DNA of 64,000 nt from Cheilinus undulatus (Eukaryota > Chordata > Actinopteri > Labriformes > Labridae), in the NCBI RefSeq assembly GCF_018320785.1, contig NC_054866.1, positions 27,939,000-28,002,999 of the forward strand, read 5' to 3'. Numbering within the stretch: the first letter of the stretch is position 1; each line of letters starts with the position of its first letter. Shown here piece by piece: positions 35,893 to 49,710 of this stretch. A program made the translations under genes and the position numbers. The notes below the pieces were generated by a model. That model was not told where the DNA came from. It saw only the letters and a list, made by a program, of their open reading frames with translations, and did not search any database.

Positions 35893-37600
35893 TCCATCGT
35901 TTTGTACTACTCCAAATCCCTGTGATACCAAGTGAATTATGGTTGTTTTCTGGAGATATGAAGAAAATATTTACATTCAAAGGAAGATCAGTTATTATTT
36001 CGAGATCAGAAGTTCTATAGGTCTATTTTTCGAGAAAAACAGCAATGTACTCTTTATCACAGGAAAACAGATTAAATTAACTATATGGATATATTTCCAC
36101 TTAAAACTTTTGATACTGACAAGCAGCACCACCATCACTGTAGTTTTCCAACATCATATGTCATATTGCCACTTTATCCTTAATATTTAAAAGGGACTGG
36201 AGTGAAGTAGACCTGTTTTTTTAATAGCTGCTAGTGGCTCAAAATACAGGACGTTTCCTCACAAAGTCCTATAAGGACATTGGGCATCCACAGGGTGGAG
36301 CTGTGGCCGTGATTATTATTCTGTTGCACCTGCACTGTCCTGGAAAATCAGCTTGAGTCCTGAGCAGCACTTTCATTTTCACGAGGAGTGGAGGGGCTCG
36401 TAAAAATAAATGATCTTGGCTGCACCCACTGCTTCTTCCTTTTCTATATCTTTAAAAGATCCTGCTGCAAAGGTTTGTTCAGAAGAGATGAGGGACAAAG
36501 CTTTACTAAAAGGGGAGTTATGACTAAAAAATTTGGGGAAAGCAATGAAACCAGAATTTGACTGCTCTTGTATTTATGCTCTGACATGAAATATAGGATC
36601 AATAGTGTGACATCATAGCAGCAGCTCAGTTTCATTCAGGGAATCCCCACACATCACTTTGTGCTGCCCTCCCCTTCCTTAGCACAGGTCACTGTGCAGT
36701 ATAGCAGTCACTCAAGGAAATGAGGCGGACGCTAATGCACCAGTCTAATGATGAGAAAAATCAATAACTGCAGATCAAAGGGAAAAAAGCCCAGAGAGCA
36801 TCTTGATTAAACATTCAGGCTTTATGTTCAGCCCTTTAAGGCACCTTTACTAATGCTGATCTGTTGGAAGAAAAGAAGATGAAAAACTGAGGTTTAATAC
36901 AAAATTCAAAGGAGATTATTAATCATTTCCTTTCATCATTCAAAATTTTACAAATGTCAACACCAGAATATCCAAATCAATGTTTGCATAAGTGACTCAG
37001 AAAGAGTGGATTTAGGCGTCTTCTTCATGTCATGCCATTGGGCATTAAATCAAAGTGTGTCTATGTGTACAGTAAAGTCTGCATAGCAGCACCATTCTCC
37101 GCTGGCTCTCCTCCATAAACCTCTGGTGCTGATGTGGAGGAGAGGGGGAAGAAAGGGAGGAGGAGAGAGGGGCTCCGTACCAGACTGTCCTGCACTGTTA
37201 TCAGAGGCATTAAGTTAGACAGAGAAAGCTACAGGAAGTAGCGTCAGTCGTTCATTCAAAATAAGTTTATTCAAATAATTTTTTTGGACTATGGTTTTTG
37301 CAGTTGAAACGATGTGTTCTTCATACTTATTCTTCATTGAGCAGTAGTGGACCTAAAAAAAAATCATTTTTTTCTTTAAAAAAACCTGTGGCCTTTCATA
37401 AACCTTCACTGGGTTTCATTTAAATCTCTGTGTCTGGTTTAGTGACACTTTACACGGATTGAAAGAAGAAACGGGAAGGACCAACATAGCTCTTAATATC
37501 AGCCAACCTGCACTATCATTTGAACATCATACAAATACTGAAAAATGTGGGAAATTTTGTAGCACTGGTGGACTCAAAGGGGGGTGGGGGGGCAGACCCC
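35893..37600. other. intergenic, nothing recognised
   Basis: Between aipl1 and trarg1; a purine-rich GGAGG run near 37135-37170. No gene signature. Confidence 0.45.
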
Positions 37601-37609
37601 TTGGTGCGC

Positions 37610-37835
37610 CCATATTTGAAAAATTGCCCTCTTTAACGCCTTTTTACTGAAAAACGTTGCCAAAGGGCCCTCATTGGTGCCTTCTAAATAGACAAAATTA
37701 GACAAGTTGCCCTCTTAAGTGCCTTCTATGTAGAAAAAAATGGCTTAGTGCCCTTTAGTTGGATATATGAAAAAGTGCCTCTCGGCTGCCTTTAAATGGA
37801 CAATGATAAATTGCCCTTTATGCTGACTTTCTAGT
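37610..37835. repeat. degenerate tandem repeat, TGCCCTCTTxxxTGCCTTxTA units
   Basis: At least five imperfect units of about 35-50 bp, each with AAATTGCCCTCTTTAACGCC-like wording. Confidence 0.7.
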
Positions 37836-38432
37836 GGACAATGTCCAACAGTGGAGAAAATACAATGCAGTGCTATAAACTCCTTGGTATAAAGTTCATT
37901 TTCACTGACCTTCTCCAAAGTCTGTCTTTTGCTAAATCAGTGGTTAGATGGTTTGTAATTCCTTGTCTGTTTTTACAGAGGAGTAGCAGGTATATGTGAA
38001 TTTTTTTAAAAATTAAATCTTAACCAGGATTTCTAACAATTAAGCGATAGTTTTTTTCGCAAATTTTTGAACGATGATTGCACACAGCCCTCTGAGTCGT
38101 CTGCCACTTTTTTGCAGAGTACTTTATCTAAGTTATACAAAAGTTAAAATTCTGTTAAATCATTATTTTTAGATATAACATTCAAGCGTCCTGAGAAAGA
38201 GGATATTCATTACGCTAAAACTGAAGGAAAAATACACTCACGAAATTCAAAAAGGCTAGACAAAAAAACTGGTAAGATTTAGCAAAGTCAGCAAAAAACA
38301 ATAAAGATAAATTATTAATAGTAACAATTATCTTAAAGTCGCTTATTTGTTTAATGACGCTGTAATATGCAGTTTTTAATTTTTTTTTCCTTTCTTTCTT
38401 TTTTCATGAAGCTTTAATTTTGCGGGTCTTCG

Positions 38433-38470
38433 CCGGAAGTGCTCTCTTCTAATCATGTTACCTTGACAAC
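38433..38470 (+). promoter_or_regulatory. promoter-like block with ETS and RFX X-box motifs
   Basis: CCGGAAGT at 38433-38440 matches the ETS consensus. GTTACCTTGACAAC at 38457-38470 is a near-palindromic X-box of the RFX type. They lie about 610-650 bp before the trarg1 start, at the edge of a locally GC-richer purine-rich stretch (38430-38720) that probably holds the first exon and 5' UTR. Which motif is used is unknown. Confidence 0.4.
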
Positions 38471-39558
<1,088 letters not shown>

Positions 39559-39967
39559 TAAAAGTGAAAATGATTGGTCATATAGAAGCTTATATTCTCA
39601 CTGAATGCTCTAACTTCTAAAGTTAACATTAAAAAATGAGCTTTGGGAATTGTCTTATGTGATACAATTGATGGAAATGACACCAAAATAAAAACATTTT
39701 TGACTTTGTCATTATAGGCTATAACCTGCATCAGTAATCTCCAGTTAGTGTCATTATGACCCTTAAAATAGTTGAACAAATATTTTATATAGTTTTTATA
39801 CCATATAATAAGCTCTTATGAGCATGCTACAAATGTCTACCTGTTAATTTAAAAAAAAAAAAAAAGAGAGATTTTAGAGAAAATTTTTGAAAATGATGGG
39901 CATTAAACCACTGAAAAGTAGAGTATTCATACCCAATGGTTATCATTGTATCAAGAAATGTATTAAT

Positions 39968-40353
39968 TAGGGATGCACAATATTGGATTTTTGCTTATAT
40001 GCTGATATTTACAGTATAATTGAAGCTGATATCGACATGATATTTCAATGTAGTTCAGACCTAAAACTTCAGACCTTAAAACACACAATTTAAAGTTTGA
40101 AGATGAACAAATGAAAAAATTCCAGTCTTAAGAGTACACTTTAAAATGTTACGAATGATGCTGAAAAAAAAGAAAAAGACTTCAACTGACGTTGGTCTGT
40201 TGGTCCAGCCTCAAACTCCAAAAATGTATTTATTCCTACGGCCCATATGTGATAATGATACAGGCTGATTTTTATAACCACAATACTGGTTATAAATATC
40301 AGCAGAAATATCTGCCAGTACCAATATCATACCAATAATATCATGTATCCCTA
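39968..40353. mobile_element. hAT-type MITE D, complete, perfect 8-bp target duplication
   Basis: TAGGGATGCACAATATTGGA at the left and ATCATGTATCCCTA at the right. The 8 bp GTATTAAT flank it at 39960-39967 and 40354-40361. 386 bp, non-coding. Confidence 0.92.
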
Positions 40354-40361
40354 GTATTAAT

Positions 40362-41124
40362 GTAGATTATTGTATGAATCAAATACTTAAAAATGCAGGA
40401 AATAGAAATAGAAACTTTGAATAAGCTTTAACAAATTGCCCATCTCACATAAACTGAATCATGTAGCTGACAGTCCAGAATCAGGGCTGTATGATTTTCA
40501 AAACACATAAAAGCAACAAATTCACACCTTTTATGGCTTGATGTGACAAATATAATTTATCACTTGTCATTTCAACAGTTGCAATCAATTGCTTCTTCTT
40601 CTTATTCTTTTGGGGCTGTATTTATTCAAACATTGGGAGCAGTTCCAAGGAAACAAACTTATGTAGAGGTTGTTTTAATAAAATGCTGTACGTTATTTTA
40701 TCCAAGTATAAATCTATCTCAAAATTAATTTGAAGGTTACATTGTGAAAGCAATCTGTTTTACTGTGTAGCTCTTGATAAAGCCAAGAATATCTGGGTTT
40801 TCTTCACACACGCTCACACGGAGCGCTTTCAATTACCTCAGGTCTGCTGATTCCACTTTATCATCTCACTGAACGATTCAGGACGTTAGAAATGCCGATG
40901 CACGATGGAGCTGAGTCATTAAAGTCACACCAGCCAGCTACAGATGCTCAATCTGCGGCTGCTGCTGTTTAAAAATCTGTCAGTTTCTAGGTAGCGATGA
41001 GGGACGGCACCCTCATATCTTCCATTTAAACTAAGGATTATTCTGTGGGTTCTGCACATAGTCTGTAGTCATTTTGCTGCACAAGAGTTGCAACAATCTT
41101 GCTTGAGGATGTGTTGAAGAGCTG
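40362..41124. other. trarg1 downstream/intron, nothing recognised
   Basis: AT-rich, no exon found. Confidence 0.4.
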
Positions 41125-41500
41125 ACTTGTGTTAATAAAAAAAAAATGCATTTCAGGGCGCCTTTCAAAGCACTCAAGGTCATCTTACGAGACAAAGTTA
41201 AAGCAAGACATAAAAAAGACAACAATAATATATAAATTAACAATTAACACATTCAAGTTTGAAAAGATGGGTTTTGAGGCAGGATTTGAAAATGGAAAGA
41301 GCGTTACGGATGCTTGGTGGGAGGGTGTTCCAGAGGCAGGGAGCAGGCTCTAGATCCCATGGTGGTCAAGTGAACGGGTGGGAAAGTGAGTTGGATAGAG
41401 GAGGAGGGGGTGCGGGAGGGGGTACTGGTGTTGTCACTCTGCTACAGAGAAAAGGTGCGCAGTAAAATGGCGGACAACTTATTGAAGGCTTGAGTAGCAT
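41125..41500 (+). mobile_element. dispersed fish repeat (GGGCGCCTTTCAAAGCACTCAA type)
   Basis: GCGCCTTTCAAAGCACTCAA, GATGGGTTTTGAGGCAGGAT, GGGAGGGTGTTCCAGAGGCA follow one another as in a widespread teleost repeat. Class not identified. Confidence 0.5.
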
Positions 41501-42726
41501 TAAGGGATGATTATATGGAAGGAATTAACAGTGTGGCACGAGGAAATCTTGCTGATAAGTTTGGCACTTACAAAATCTACTTGCAACAGCATGCATATCA
41601 GTAAGAGCTGAAGCAAAACTACATACAAGCTTAGGAATAAACGTTCACAGTTTATGAGCATTAACAATGAAGACATTATGAAATCTTAATTTATTGCAAT
41701 AGATAAGAAATGATTTTGAGTTTCAAAGCCATGCTTTTCCACCGAATATGCCTATATGTTACCTATCAGATGGAGGCTTGAGCAATGGCCATGTTTTCAC
41801 AGGGGTTTGATGCAGTCAAAAGAAGCTCAGGGTTTTTGCCGCCTTTCAATTCATGTTTCTTTTCCATTGCCTTATTCTGAGTATGAAGATATTGCTTTTA
41901 GAAATAAAATGTTTTTGTATTATGACCTGTGACACTGGCAATCTTTTACAATGAATTTTTATTTCCGTTTGCAACAGGAACATGCAGCTCTTGGTAATCT
42001 TAGGTGACAATACAATGGTGATATAGTACAATTTAATTCTTAGAACATTAACATTAGAGTTGTAGTCATTAATGGTAATTCTCTACAACCCTGTACAATA
42101 TATCAGTGATACTGCAGCAAAGTTAAATCATTGATATTTAAGTACGCCTATCTTGAAAGCCCCACATTTGATCTCCTTATTACACTTATGAACAATAAAA
42201 CAATCAAACATTCTGTAAGTAGAGGCTTATCAAAAAGCTGTAGATGGTGTGATTTCATTGTTGCATCCACCCACTCCTGAACTTTTACACAGACAAATAT
42301 CACTTTTACTGAACATTACAGCAGGACTTCATCCAAGCCTGGCAGCTCAGTAATACAGCACTGTCACCCTTTAACATGTAATGTTCAGTATAAAAGTCTT
42401 CAGCACGCCAACACCACCTGTGATGAAAATCTTTGTATTTGTACACTTGTCATATGAAGTAATGAAACAGTACATCAGGGTTGAATCCCCTGCTGAATAA
42501 TACAAAGGCCCTTTATCCTTACAGTCCATGCTTTTTTCTATGGGTTATCCTGTGGGCACTTCAACTCAGACTGCTTCAGTGTGTTTGATCTTTATTCAGG
42601 TCAGAGGACATTTTTGGATTACAATAACTGTAAAAGCTGTGACACTATAATGGAGTAGTTAATGCTATTTTAATCTTTACTTTGTGAGTTTAGATTTTTT
42701 TTTTTAGTTTGCTTGTTTTTCTAAGA
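41501..42726. other. trarg1 downstream/intron, nothing recognised
   Basis: AT-rich, no exon found. Confidence 0.4.
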
Positions 42727-42882
42727 TTTTTTTTCTGCCTTTATTAGAGAGATAGGACAGTGGCCTGAGCCGTAAACAGGGGTGAGCGAGAAGGGAAAGA
42801 CATGCTGTGAAAGAGCCACATGCTGGACTCTAACCCAGGCCGCTTCTGTGCATTGTGTTAACCACAAAGCCATCCATGCCCC
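42727..42882 (-). mobile_element. tRNA-derived SINE
   Basis: On the minus strand: GGGGCATGGATGGCTTTGTG with box A (TGGCTTTGTGGTTA), box B (GGTTAGAGTCC) about 35 bp later, then a body ending CTAATAAAGGCAGAAAAA. Same family as the 5' fragment at 11965. Confidence 0.75.
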
Positions 42883-43173
42883 AGAATCAAACATTTTAAG
42901 GTGAGAAAATATAATTATAGATAAAAGTAGGCCTATTAGTATATCTAATTGTGTTTTTTTTTTTAAAGGGGCATGGTTGATTTGATTGCCAGGCTATTCG
43001 CTAAGAGGCTAAAGGCTTGTTTTAACTCCAGCTCTTTGCCTGTTGCCAAGTTAGACCTGATGCAAAGTGTGTATACATCTTTAAGACCTGATGAAATGCT
43101 GGCGTGTTTTACCTTTGAGAAACTGATTCAGCGTCTGTGTCACCAGTTTTATGACACTTGACTGATAAACTGC

Positions 43174-43692
43174 TAACCCTACATGCCAGATCAACTTTTT
43201 CAAATATTCATTGCATGGATATTTTACATTCATCAGGGAAAGCTCCCGTAGAAGTTCGGGAAGGGCAGGACTTTCAAAAAAGTTTTCAGATTGTGACTGG
43301 AGGAACATTCTGTGTGTCACATTCATGATGGGCCAATCAGAGCGACAAGACAAAATTATGTTGTACACATGTGCATCTTTCGAGCTGACAGTTTACTACA
43401 ACCGTAGATTGTTTAGCGGAACAATGCTGTGACTAGAATTGAGGCCTGTCGGGAGATGTGCGAAAACGTCGTCTCTGCTAAGATAAGCTTTCAGTGTGGC
43501 TCTTTGCTATTGTTTTAAAAAGAAATGATGTCCAGTTCTGATGAACAATTTACCGCCTCGTTCTCCTTAAAGGAAGCTGACTGGTCCGAACAGTATTTGG
43601 TTTGGCACATCTTTCTGGATTAGAGCTTTTCAAGATGGATTTGCCTGACGACAGAGATGAGTCTGGCAAATCTATCTGCTTTGCAAGGTTAA
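43174..43692 (+). mobile_element. MITE family G, copy 3
   Basis: TAACCCTACATGCCAGAT to ATCTGCTTTGCAAGGTTAA, with 8-bp flanks TAAACTGC (43166-43173) and TGAACTGC (43693-43700), 7 of 8 identical. Confidence 0.82.
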
Positions 43693-44451
43693 TGAACTGC
43701 AGCAAGATTCACTGAAGTACACTTGTGCAACTGGGAAGTTTCTCAGTAAACCCTTAGGTTTTAGGAGGTTGTTTTCAAAGAATACTTTGGTTTTAGAGGG
43801 ATTTTTTATTTAGGCCGTCTTAGGTCTAAATTGCCCGGACTGGTCTTAAGTTAGGTGGCTTTAAAATTTCTAGTAAGGTCAAGGCTATTTACTGCCACTG
43901 TTTAGTTATGAATACTGGAAAAACCTCCTATTCTAAGCAAGAGTAAAACACTTTACTGTTCATCACACTTCTGCTTCACCAACACCACTTTCTTTTCGCT
44001 TGTTATATAACATTAAACTGACCAATCAGAAGTAAGCTCAAGGTAAATGTAGGGGGAATCACAGTGGTAATCTTATCATAGTCACAGTTATAGATTTAGC
44101 TGAAAACGTAACAAATAAGTATACAGATAATGATAATAACAACCACAACAACAAATATAATGATAATGATAAGAAGAGGAAGAACTTTGTAAACTCAAAT
44201 GTGTAAACAGTTCATTACGCAAATGTTTAAATATTGCAAATGACTAAAAATTGAACAGTCTGTTTCACTATAAGCGTAAACAGTGAAAATAAAGATTAAA
44301 AAATTTAATAAAAAATACAAACAAACCTATTCATATTCTTTTGTGACATTCAGGGTTATATTCTACATGTGTCTACATTATATCTTTCTTTTTTAATTCT
44401 ACCTTTGAATTCAGTCAACAGCAATAATTAATGGAGTTCACTTGTACATTC

Positions 44452-44965
44452 AGGCCTGCCCACAAAATTGGCTGGGCCCCTGAAAAACAAGTGAATAGGC
44501 CCTCCCCAGTTTCTTTTTTTTGTGATTTTTTTCCCAAGTTTAACTTATTTTTGATACTTTGCCATTTTCCCCTCTTTAACCCTTATTTTCCACTTTATAA
44601 CCACTGTTCATCATTTCCCAACCATTTTTCCATCCTTTTTTGCATTGCAGTAACCATTTTTTTCTTTTTCATGCCACTTTTGCCTCTTGTAACCCTTTTT
44701 GCCACTTTTCAACCTCCTTCCACCACTTTTTTGCCATTTCTTTTCCACTTATAATCCATTTAGGCCACTGTTAACCTATATTTGCAATTATTTAATTATT
44801 TACCCTTAAAGGCGTCACACTTGCTTTAACTTTATTTTCTGGCATCTCTACTTAGTGCAAATCATGGCTTAGCTATGAAGTCTGACATTCATTGTGCCCA
44901 TCCACATTGTAAAGGTAATTCTGTTCTGAAAAAGGGGTTTACATTTTGAAAAAGGCTTTAATAAA
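44452..44965 (+). mobile_element. element family V, copy B
   Basis: GGCCTGCCCACAAAATTGGC end, TTTTTGCCACTTTT array (about 44515-44800), then CTTTATTTTCTGGCATC, CTTAGCTATGAAGTCTGACA, GGTAATTCTGTT and GTTTACATTTTGA. The array is shorter than in copy A. Confidence 0.75.
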
Positions 44966-46054
44966 CTTCTGCATAAATAGATAGAATTATTTTGTTTTGT
45001 TGCTTTGTTGCTACCACAAATGTTGATGTATTTGAACCAGTTGAGTATGCACTTTCCTGTAGCAGTTACAGTACACATAAACACAGCTTTGTGCATTAAG
45101 CATCTGGCAATAGTCAAGCAGGAGTCTTTTAGTGGCTTCAGTAGTGATTGTGTTGTGTCAGGATCTTAACTCTGATGGCAGCTTAGTTGCTTTTGGCACA
45201 GCTCTTTGTGTTTTTCAGCCCACTTTATTTCCTGAAACTGTACCGGGCCAACACTGAAATCTACGGGGAAATGACACAGGCGATGCAGGGAGCCCATTAG
45301 TTCTGTAATATCACTCCTGTGGGCTCTACACACCAAAGGGAATATCAGGCGGTATCCACGAGACAGCCTGTACTTCCCTGAGTGAGCCATCATCATGAAC
45401 CCACTGACATTCACAAGTCAGCTAATGGCACGCAGCAAGTGTGTGTATATGTGTGTGTGTGTGGGGTGTGTGTGTGAGAGAGAGTGTGAGAGAGAGAGGG
45501 AGGCTTTGACAGAGGGCAGGAGAAAGAAAAGTGAAGGTGGGGGAAACTGGAGCTGGCCACTAACTCAATAGAAGGCGAGAGAAGTCAATTTGGTTTCTCT
45601 GCAGAGGGCAGATTGCAGCAGTTAGCCAACCCCGCGGCAGCTATCAACATCCTCTCTCATTCCTGGGCGTAGTATATGGGAAGAGGATACAAGCCCACGC
45701 AAAGAAGATCAAAACATTATTCTCTACAAGGGCAGATGGGTGTGAGAGAAATGGAAAATGGCTATAAAGTAGTTCCTATCACTGGATTAGAAGGAGACTG
45801 AATCAGATAGCATACTGATGTTAGAGAAGCGAGCCTGGTTAGGAAAACAGAGGTTTACAGCAGTAACAAATGAAGCAAAAGTAATATGAGTGAGACCGCA
45901 AGATGTAGCATCAGAGTGGAGGCTCGTACTAAGTGCTAATAACCCCTCAGCCATGTAAAGTGGAAACTTCTGGAAAGTTACACAGAAAAAAGGCACTGTA
46001 TAAACCATACTAAGATGGTGCAGGGCAGAGGAACAGGGGTAAAAAGCACAAAAT
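44966..46054. other. trarg1 downstream/intron, no exon recognised
   Basis: Includes a mixed GT/GA-rich microsatellite at about 45439-45500. Confidence 0.4.
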
Positions 46055-46318
46055 GGCATTTTTGAAAACAATACCGTAAATTGTAAGGAGTGATGATGAA
46101 TAAAGAAAAAATCTTTAGACGATGGAGGTCTGTTGGTCCAGCCTAAAACTCCACTAACTTATTTGAATATTTACAGCTGAAGTGGGTAGATTTTTATTGC
46201 CAAAATACTGGTTGTAAATATCAGCAGAAATGTTCATATCTGCTAATACAGATCATTTACTTTTAAAGCTACTATCTGCCGATATTGATATCATAGTGAT
46301 AATATTGTGGATCCCTAG
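46055..46318. mobile_element. hAT-type MITE D, 5'-truncated copy
   Basis: GGTCTGTTGGTCCAGCCTAA to GTGGATCCCTAG, colinear with the right part of 39968-40353. Confidence 0.75.
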
Positions 46319-46737
46319 TTTTGATATATGGACAACACAAGTCTGTTTAACTCTTGGGGCAATTTGACAATTTTTGCCTTTCTTATATAACTTTCACTCT
46401 CATTTGTAAGTTTAATTTTGTTTTTAAAATATATTATACAATACTTGTATGTGTAGTTCAAATATGCCTTTTTTGGGTGGAGGCAGTATTCAGTCTCTTG
46501 ACTATGATTGTAGCTGCTGGGACAGTGAAAATGATTAGTATAGTTAATATGTAAATATCTCAGCTATGTGATGTCCTATCACAAATGTTTGGACACAAAT
46601 TATATAGTTCTCTATTTTTCTTCATTTTTTAAGCCTATAAGGAAGTTTTGTACTTTGGGCTATTCAACCTTTTTCAGTTGGCAGGGAGGTCAAAAAAATG
46701 ATTATTTTAAAACATTGCATCTGGTCTGAGGAATTTA

Positions 46738-47265
46738 TACTAGGGGTAGGCTGATTATTGGCCTGGCTGATTATTTCTGCTAGTATTTGGCATTTAGCAG
46801 ATCATCAATATCAACATTTTATCTTATTGATAATCGGCCAAAATTAATCAATTCAAAGATGTGCTACTTTGGCTCCACTGTAAGGCTTTGACTCTGGTTT
46901 TGTTGTAACTCTCTACAGCCTGACCTAATGTCCCGCCCACAACACTCTCAGACTGGCTTGATGTCACGCAAGTGTCAGCCTATCAGCACTGAGGCCTGAG
47001 TGGCACTGACACAGGGGGTGTGCAGCATCACTTCCTTTCTGCTGCTACAGTGTTGTTTTTTGCCTTTCCCATGTTGACACGATAGTGCTAAATTGTTTAC
47101 TTACCATAAGTTTTTAGTGTGTAGTTTTACTTTTGCAACATTAAGTACATCTTGTTTGTTAGAACAAATGCATATCGTTTTCAGATTTTGGGTATCTGCA
47201 CCATGTGTTACTAGTAATCAGTATCAATATCAGCTGTGAAAAAACAATATTAGTTGACCCTTAAT
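46738..47265. mobile_element. non-autonomous element with AGGGGTAGGCTGATTATTGG ends
   Basis: Left CTAGGGGTAGGCTGATTATT; right AATATTAGTTGACCCTTAA, roughly inverted. AT-rich GATTATT-type interior. Probably hAT-derived. Confidence 0.5.
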
Positions 47266-49012
47266 TTTTACACTTTATATTCTTTATTTTTATACAGTGG
47301 TGGAGTGGTGGCAAAATCTATTATCATACTATTTATGTCACCAGCATATATTCAGGCCTTTGTGTTGCATCTGACCTGACATAATACATGGAAAGTCAGA
47401 TTTCTGTGTTTTAATCCTGTAAAGAGCAAAATGAACAACCATTAAGCACAATCTGCCTCATTTAGCCTTGTAAAAGAGTCAGCATCTTTTTCTTCTAACA
47501 GATGGTGCATTGCTAACAACAGCAGCCAAAAGTTACATCCATCATCACCCACCAGCACTTCCAGCAGCAGGACGGCCTAAAAGCCGACTTCCAGCTGGCT
47601 GCTGCTACAGATCAGTGAGAGATTCTGTGGTGGTGAAGGCTTGCGGCTGGCAAACACGGATGAGATGTGCAGTCAATTATGTGGATTGGAGAGGCAGAGC
47701 CTATCCCAGTAATGGGAAGGGCCCAAACTGCAGGAGCATTATTGCACGCTCGGCAGATTTGCCGGTGAAATATGGACTTCGAATGCTGCACTGAATGGAT
47801 GATTGTGGGTGTATGTGGGTGTGTAGGTAAATGCCTTTTATTAGCAGTCTAATACTGTGGGTGTAAAGGAAGAGCCGATCAGTCTTTTGTTTCCAATAAT
47901 ATAAAACTTACTGAAAAGCAGAGTCTGATATTTAATAATTATAAACTTATTCATTCTCAGATTTACAAAGTTAAAGCACATAAAGCACATATCATAGTCG
48001 TATTATTCATGCCATGACAAAAACAAGGAGACTATGCTTTTAACTAAAACGTGAAAAGGTTTGATTACAAAATATGAGTTAAAGGGTTAACAACTGAAGT
48101 AAATGTCAACTAAACTAACATAGTAGATAACTAAACCAAAAAATGTAGAGCGACAAGGAGTCGATGCTCTGGGGATCAGAGCGAGTGATGATTAACTGCC
48201 AGCCTTATACACCTAGTGGAATGGCCAGATCTACCCAGGTGTGGCAAACCTCAGCTACCAACCAGCACACACACACAACCACAACAGCAGGCCCTAGAAA
48301 CAGGAAGCCATCACATTCACTCTTAAATAAAAACAGAACATATAGAAAGCTTAGACTGTTGCATTGAAGGTGTATGTGAAGGCGTAAAAGACACATGGGG
48401 GAAGGCCACCATCAGTTTTTCTGCAAGTCTTTTTCCAGGCATTTCTAGCTTTTACAGCCAGGAATCTGTAAATAATAAAAGCATTTGCTTTTATATAAAT
48501 ACTGTTTAAAGTTTTGTTATAGATCAATAATCAAAGAAAGATTTTATATTATCTGATACCATTTATACTAGATTTTAATTCCAGGAGTCTATTTTTTTTA
48601 TCAACATTGATGCCAGCAAACGGTCACTAAAGCAAAACAGTGCTACATTCTCAGAATTTTGTTCTATGATAGTGTAACTATTTTAAGCCCTATTATTTGT
48701 TTTCTTAGCATTCAGTCTAGAAAGTGCATGCTCATTCTAATTTTAGTTTTAGTATCTTTTGTTTGTATTTCACTTATTATAACATCCTTTACCAGGAAAA
48801 TTAGTGTAGTTCAGTGACTGGTAGCAATGCTATAACTTAAAATGTGTGTGTTTCATTTATAAGTCAGTTTATGATGAATACCTGAAAAGCATATAAAATC
48901 TCCACCAGTCTTAGCTTTACTTAAACCTCCTAGGACAGGCCTATTCAGTTAGCAGCCCAGGGGCCACATGCGGCCCAGAACCAACCCTTAAGTGGCCCAG
49001 CCTGTGGTCATG
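47266..49012. other. trarg1 downstream/intron, no confirmed exon
   Basis: An open frame at 47510-47794 follows an acceptor-like TTTTTCTTCTAACAG, but its peptide has no recognised domain. The rest is AT-rich. Confidence 0.4.
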
Positions 49013-49015
49013 CCA

Positions 49016-49074
49016 GAGATGCAGGGGGCAACCTGTATCACAGGTTGCCCTCTGCCCTCTGCTTTCTGCATCTC
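49016..49074. repeat. compound inverted repeat
   Basis: Inner perfect stem GGGCAACCTGT / ACAGGTTGCCC with a 3-nt loop (49026-49050), outer arms GAGATGCA (49016-49023) and TGCATCTC (49067-49074). Confidence 0.9.
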
Positions 49075-49141
49075 AGAAATTCCCACAGTATTTCAGACCA
49101 TAAATGCAAAACTCTGTGTAGCCTAGTAATAGTCTACCTAC

Positions 49142-49710
49142 CAAGGTTATTAAAGTTAACAAAAACTAACTAAATAACAAAAACTAAAATTCAAAAATCA
49201 TTTTAGTTAACTGAAAGTAAATAAAAACTAAGCTTTACCAAAAAAATGAAAACTAACTAAAAGTGGTACTAAAACTGTTTACAAAACTAAAATAAAATAG
49301 AAATGTAGAAATATCCTTAGTTTTATTCTTTGGCACAACCATACTGGCTGGTACCTACACACAAGTCTATGGAGTGTAAAATTGCCTGATCTGATTGGAC
49401 TTCACACAGTGGTAGTTTTATTTCTGGATTTTTATTTAAACATCATTATTAAGTAAATAAAATGATAAGTGAAGAGTAGCCTGTTTGAATATGTTTTTAA
49501 AAATGTAATATGCTCATGCTAAAAAACTAAAAATAACACTAAAACAAATAAAAACTAAACCAACTCTAAGCATTTTTGCAAAATAAAAACTGAACTAAAC
49601 CAACAAACCAGCAGTCAAAACTAATTAAAAGTAAACTGAAATCGAACACAGAAAGTGAAAACAAAATAAAAACAGGAAGTAATGAAAAATCCAAAACTAT
49701 TATAACCTCG
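49142..49710. mobile_element. hAT-type MITE, perfect 8-bp target duplication
   Basis: Ends CAAGGTTATTAAAG and, inverted, CGAGGTTATAATAG; flanked by CTACCTAC at 49134-49141 and 49711-49718. A-rich interior of AACTAAAA words. Confidence 0.88.

Noticed and set aside
42727..42882. Genuine tRNA gene on the minus strand
   Set aside because: Only the promoter boxes survive; no complete cloverleaf can be drawn and a SINE body follows.
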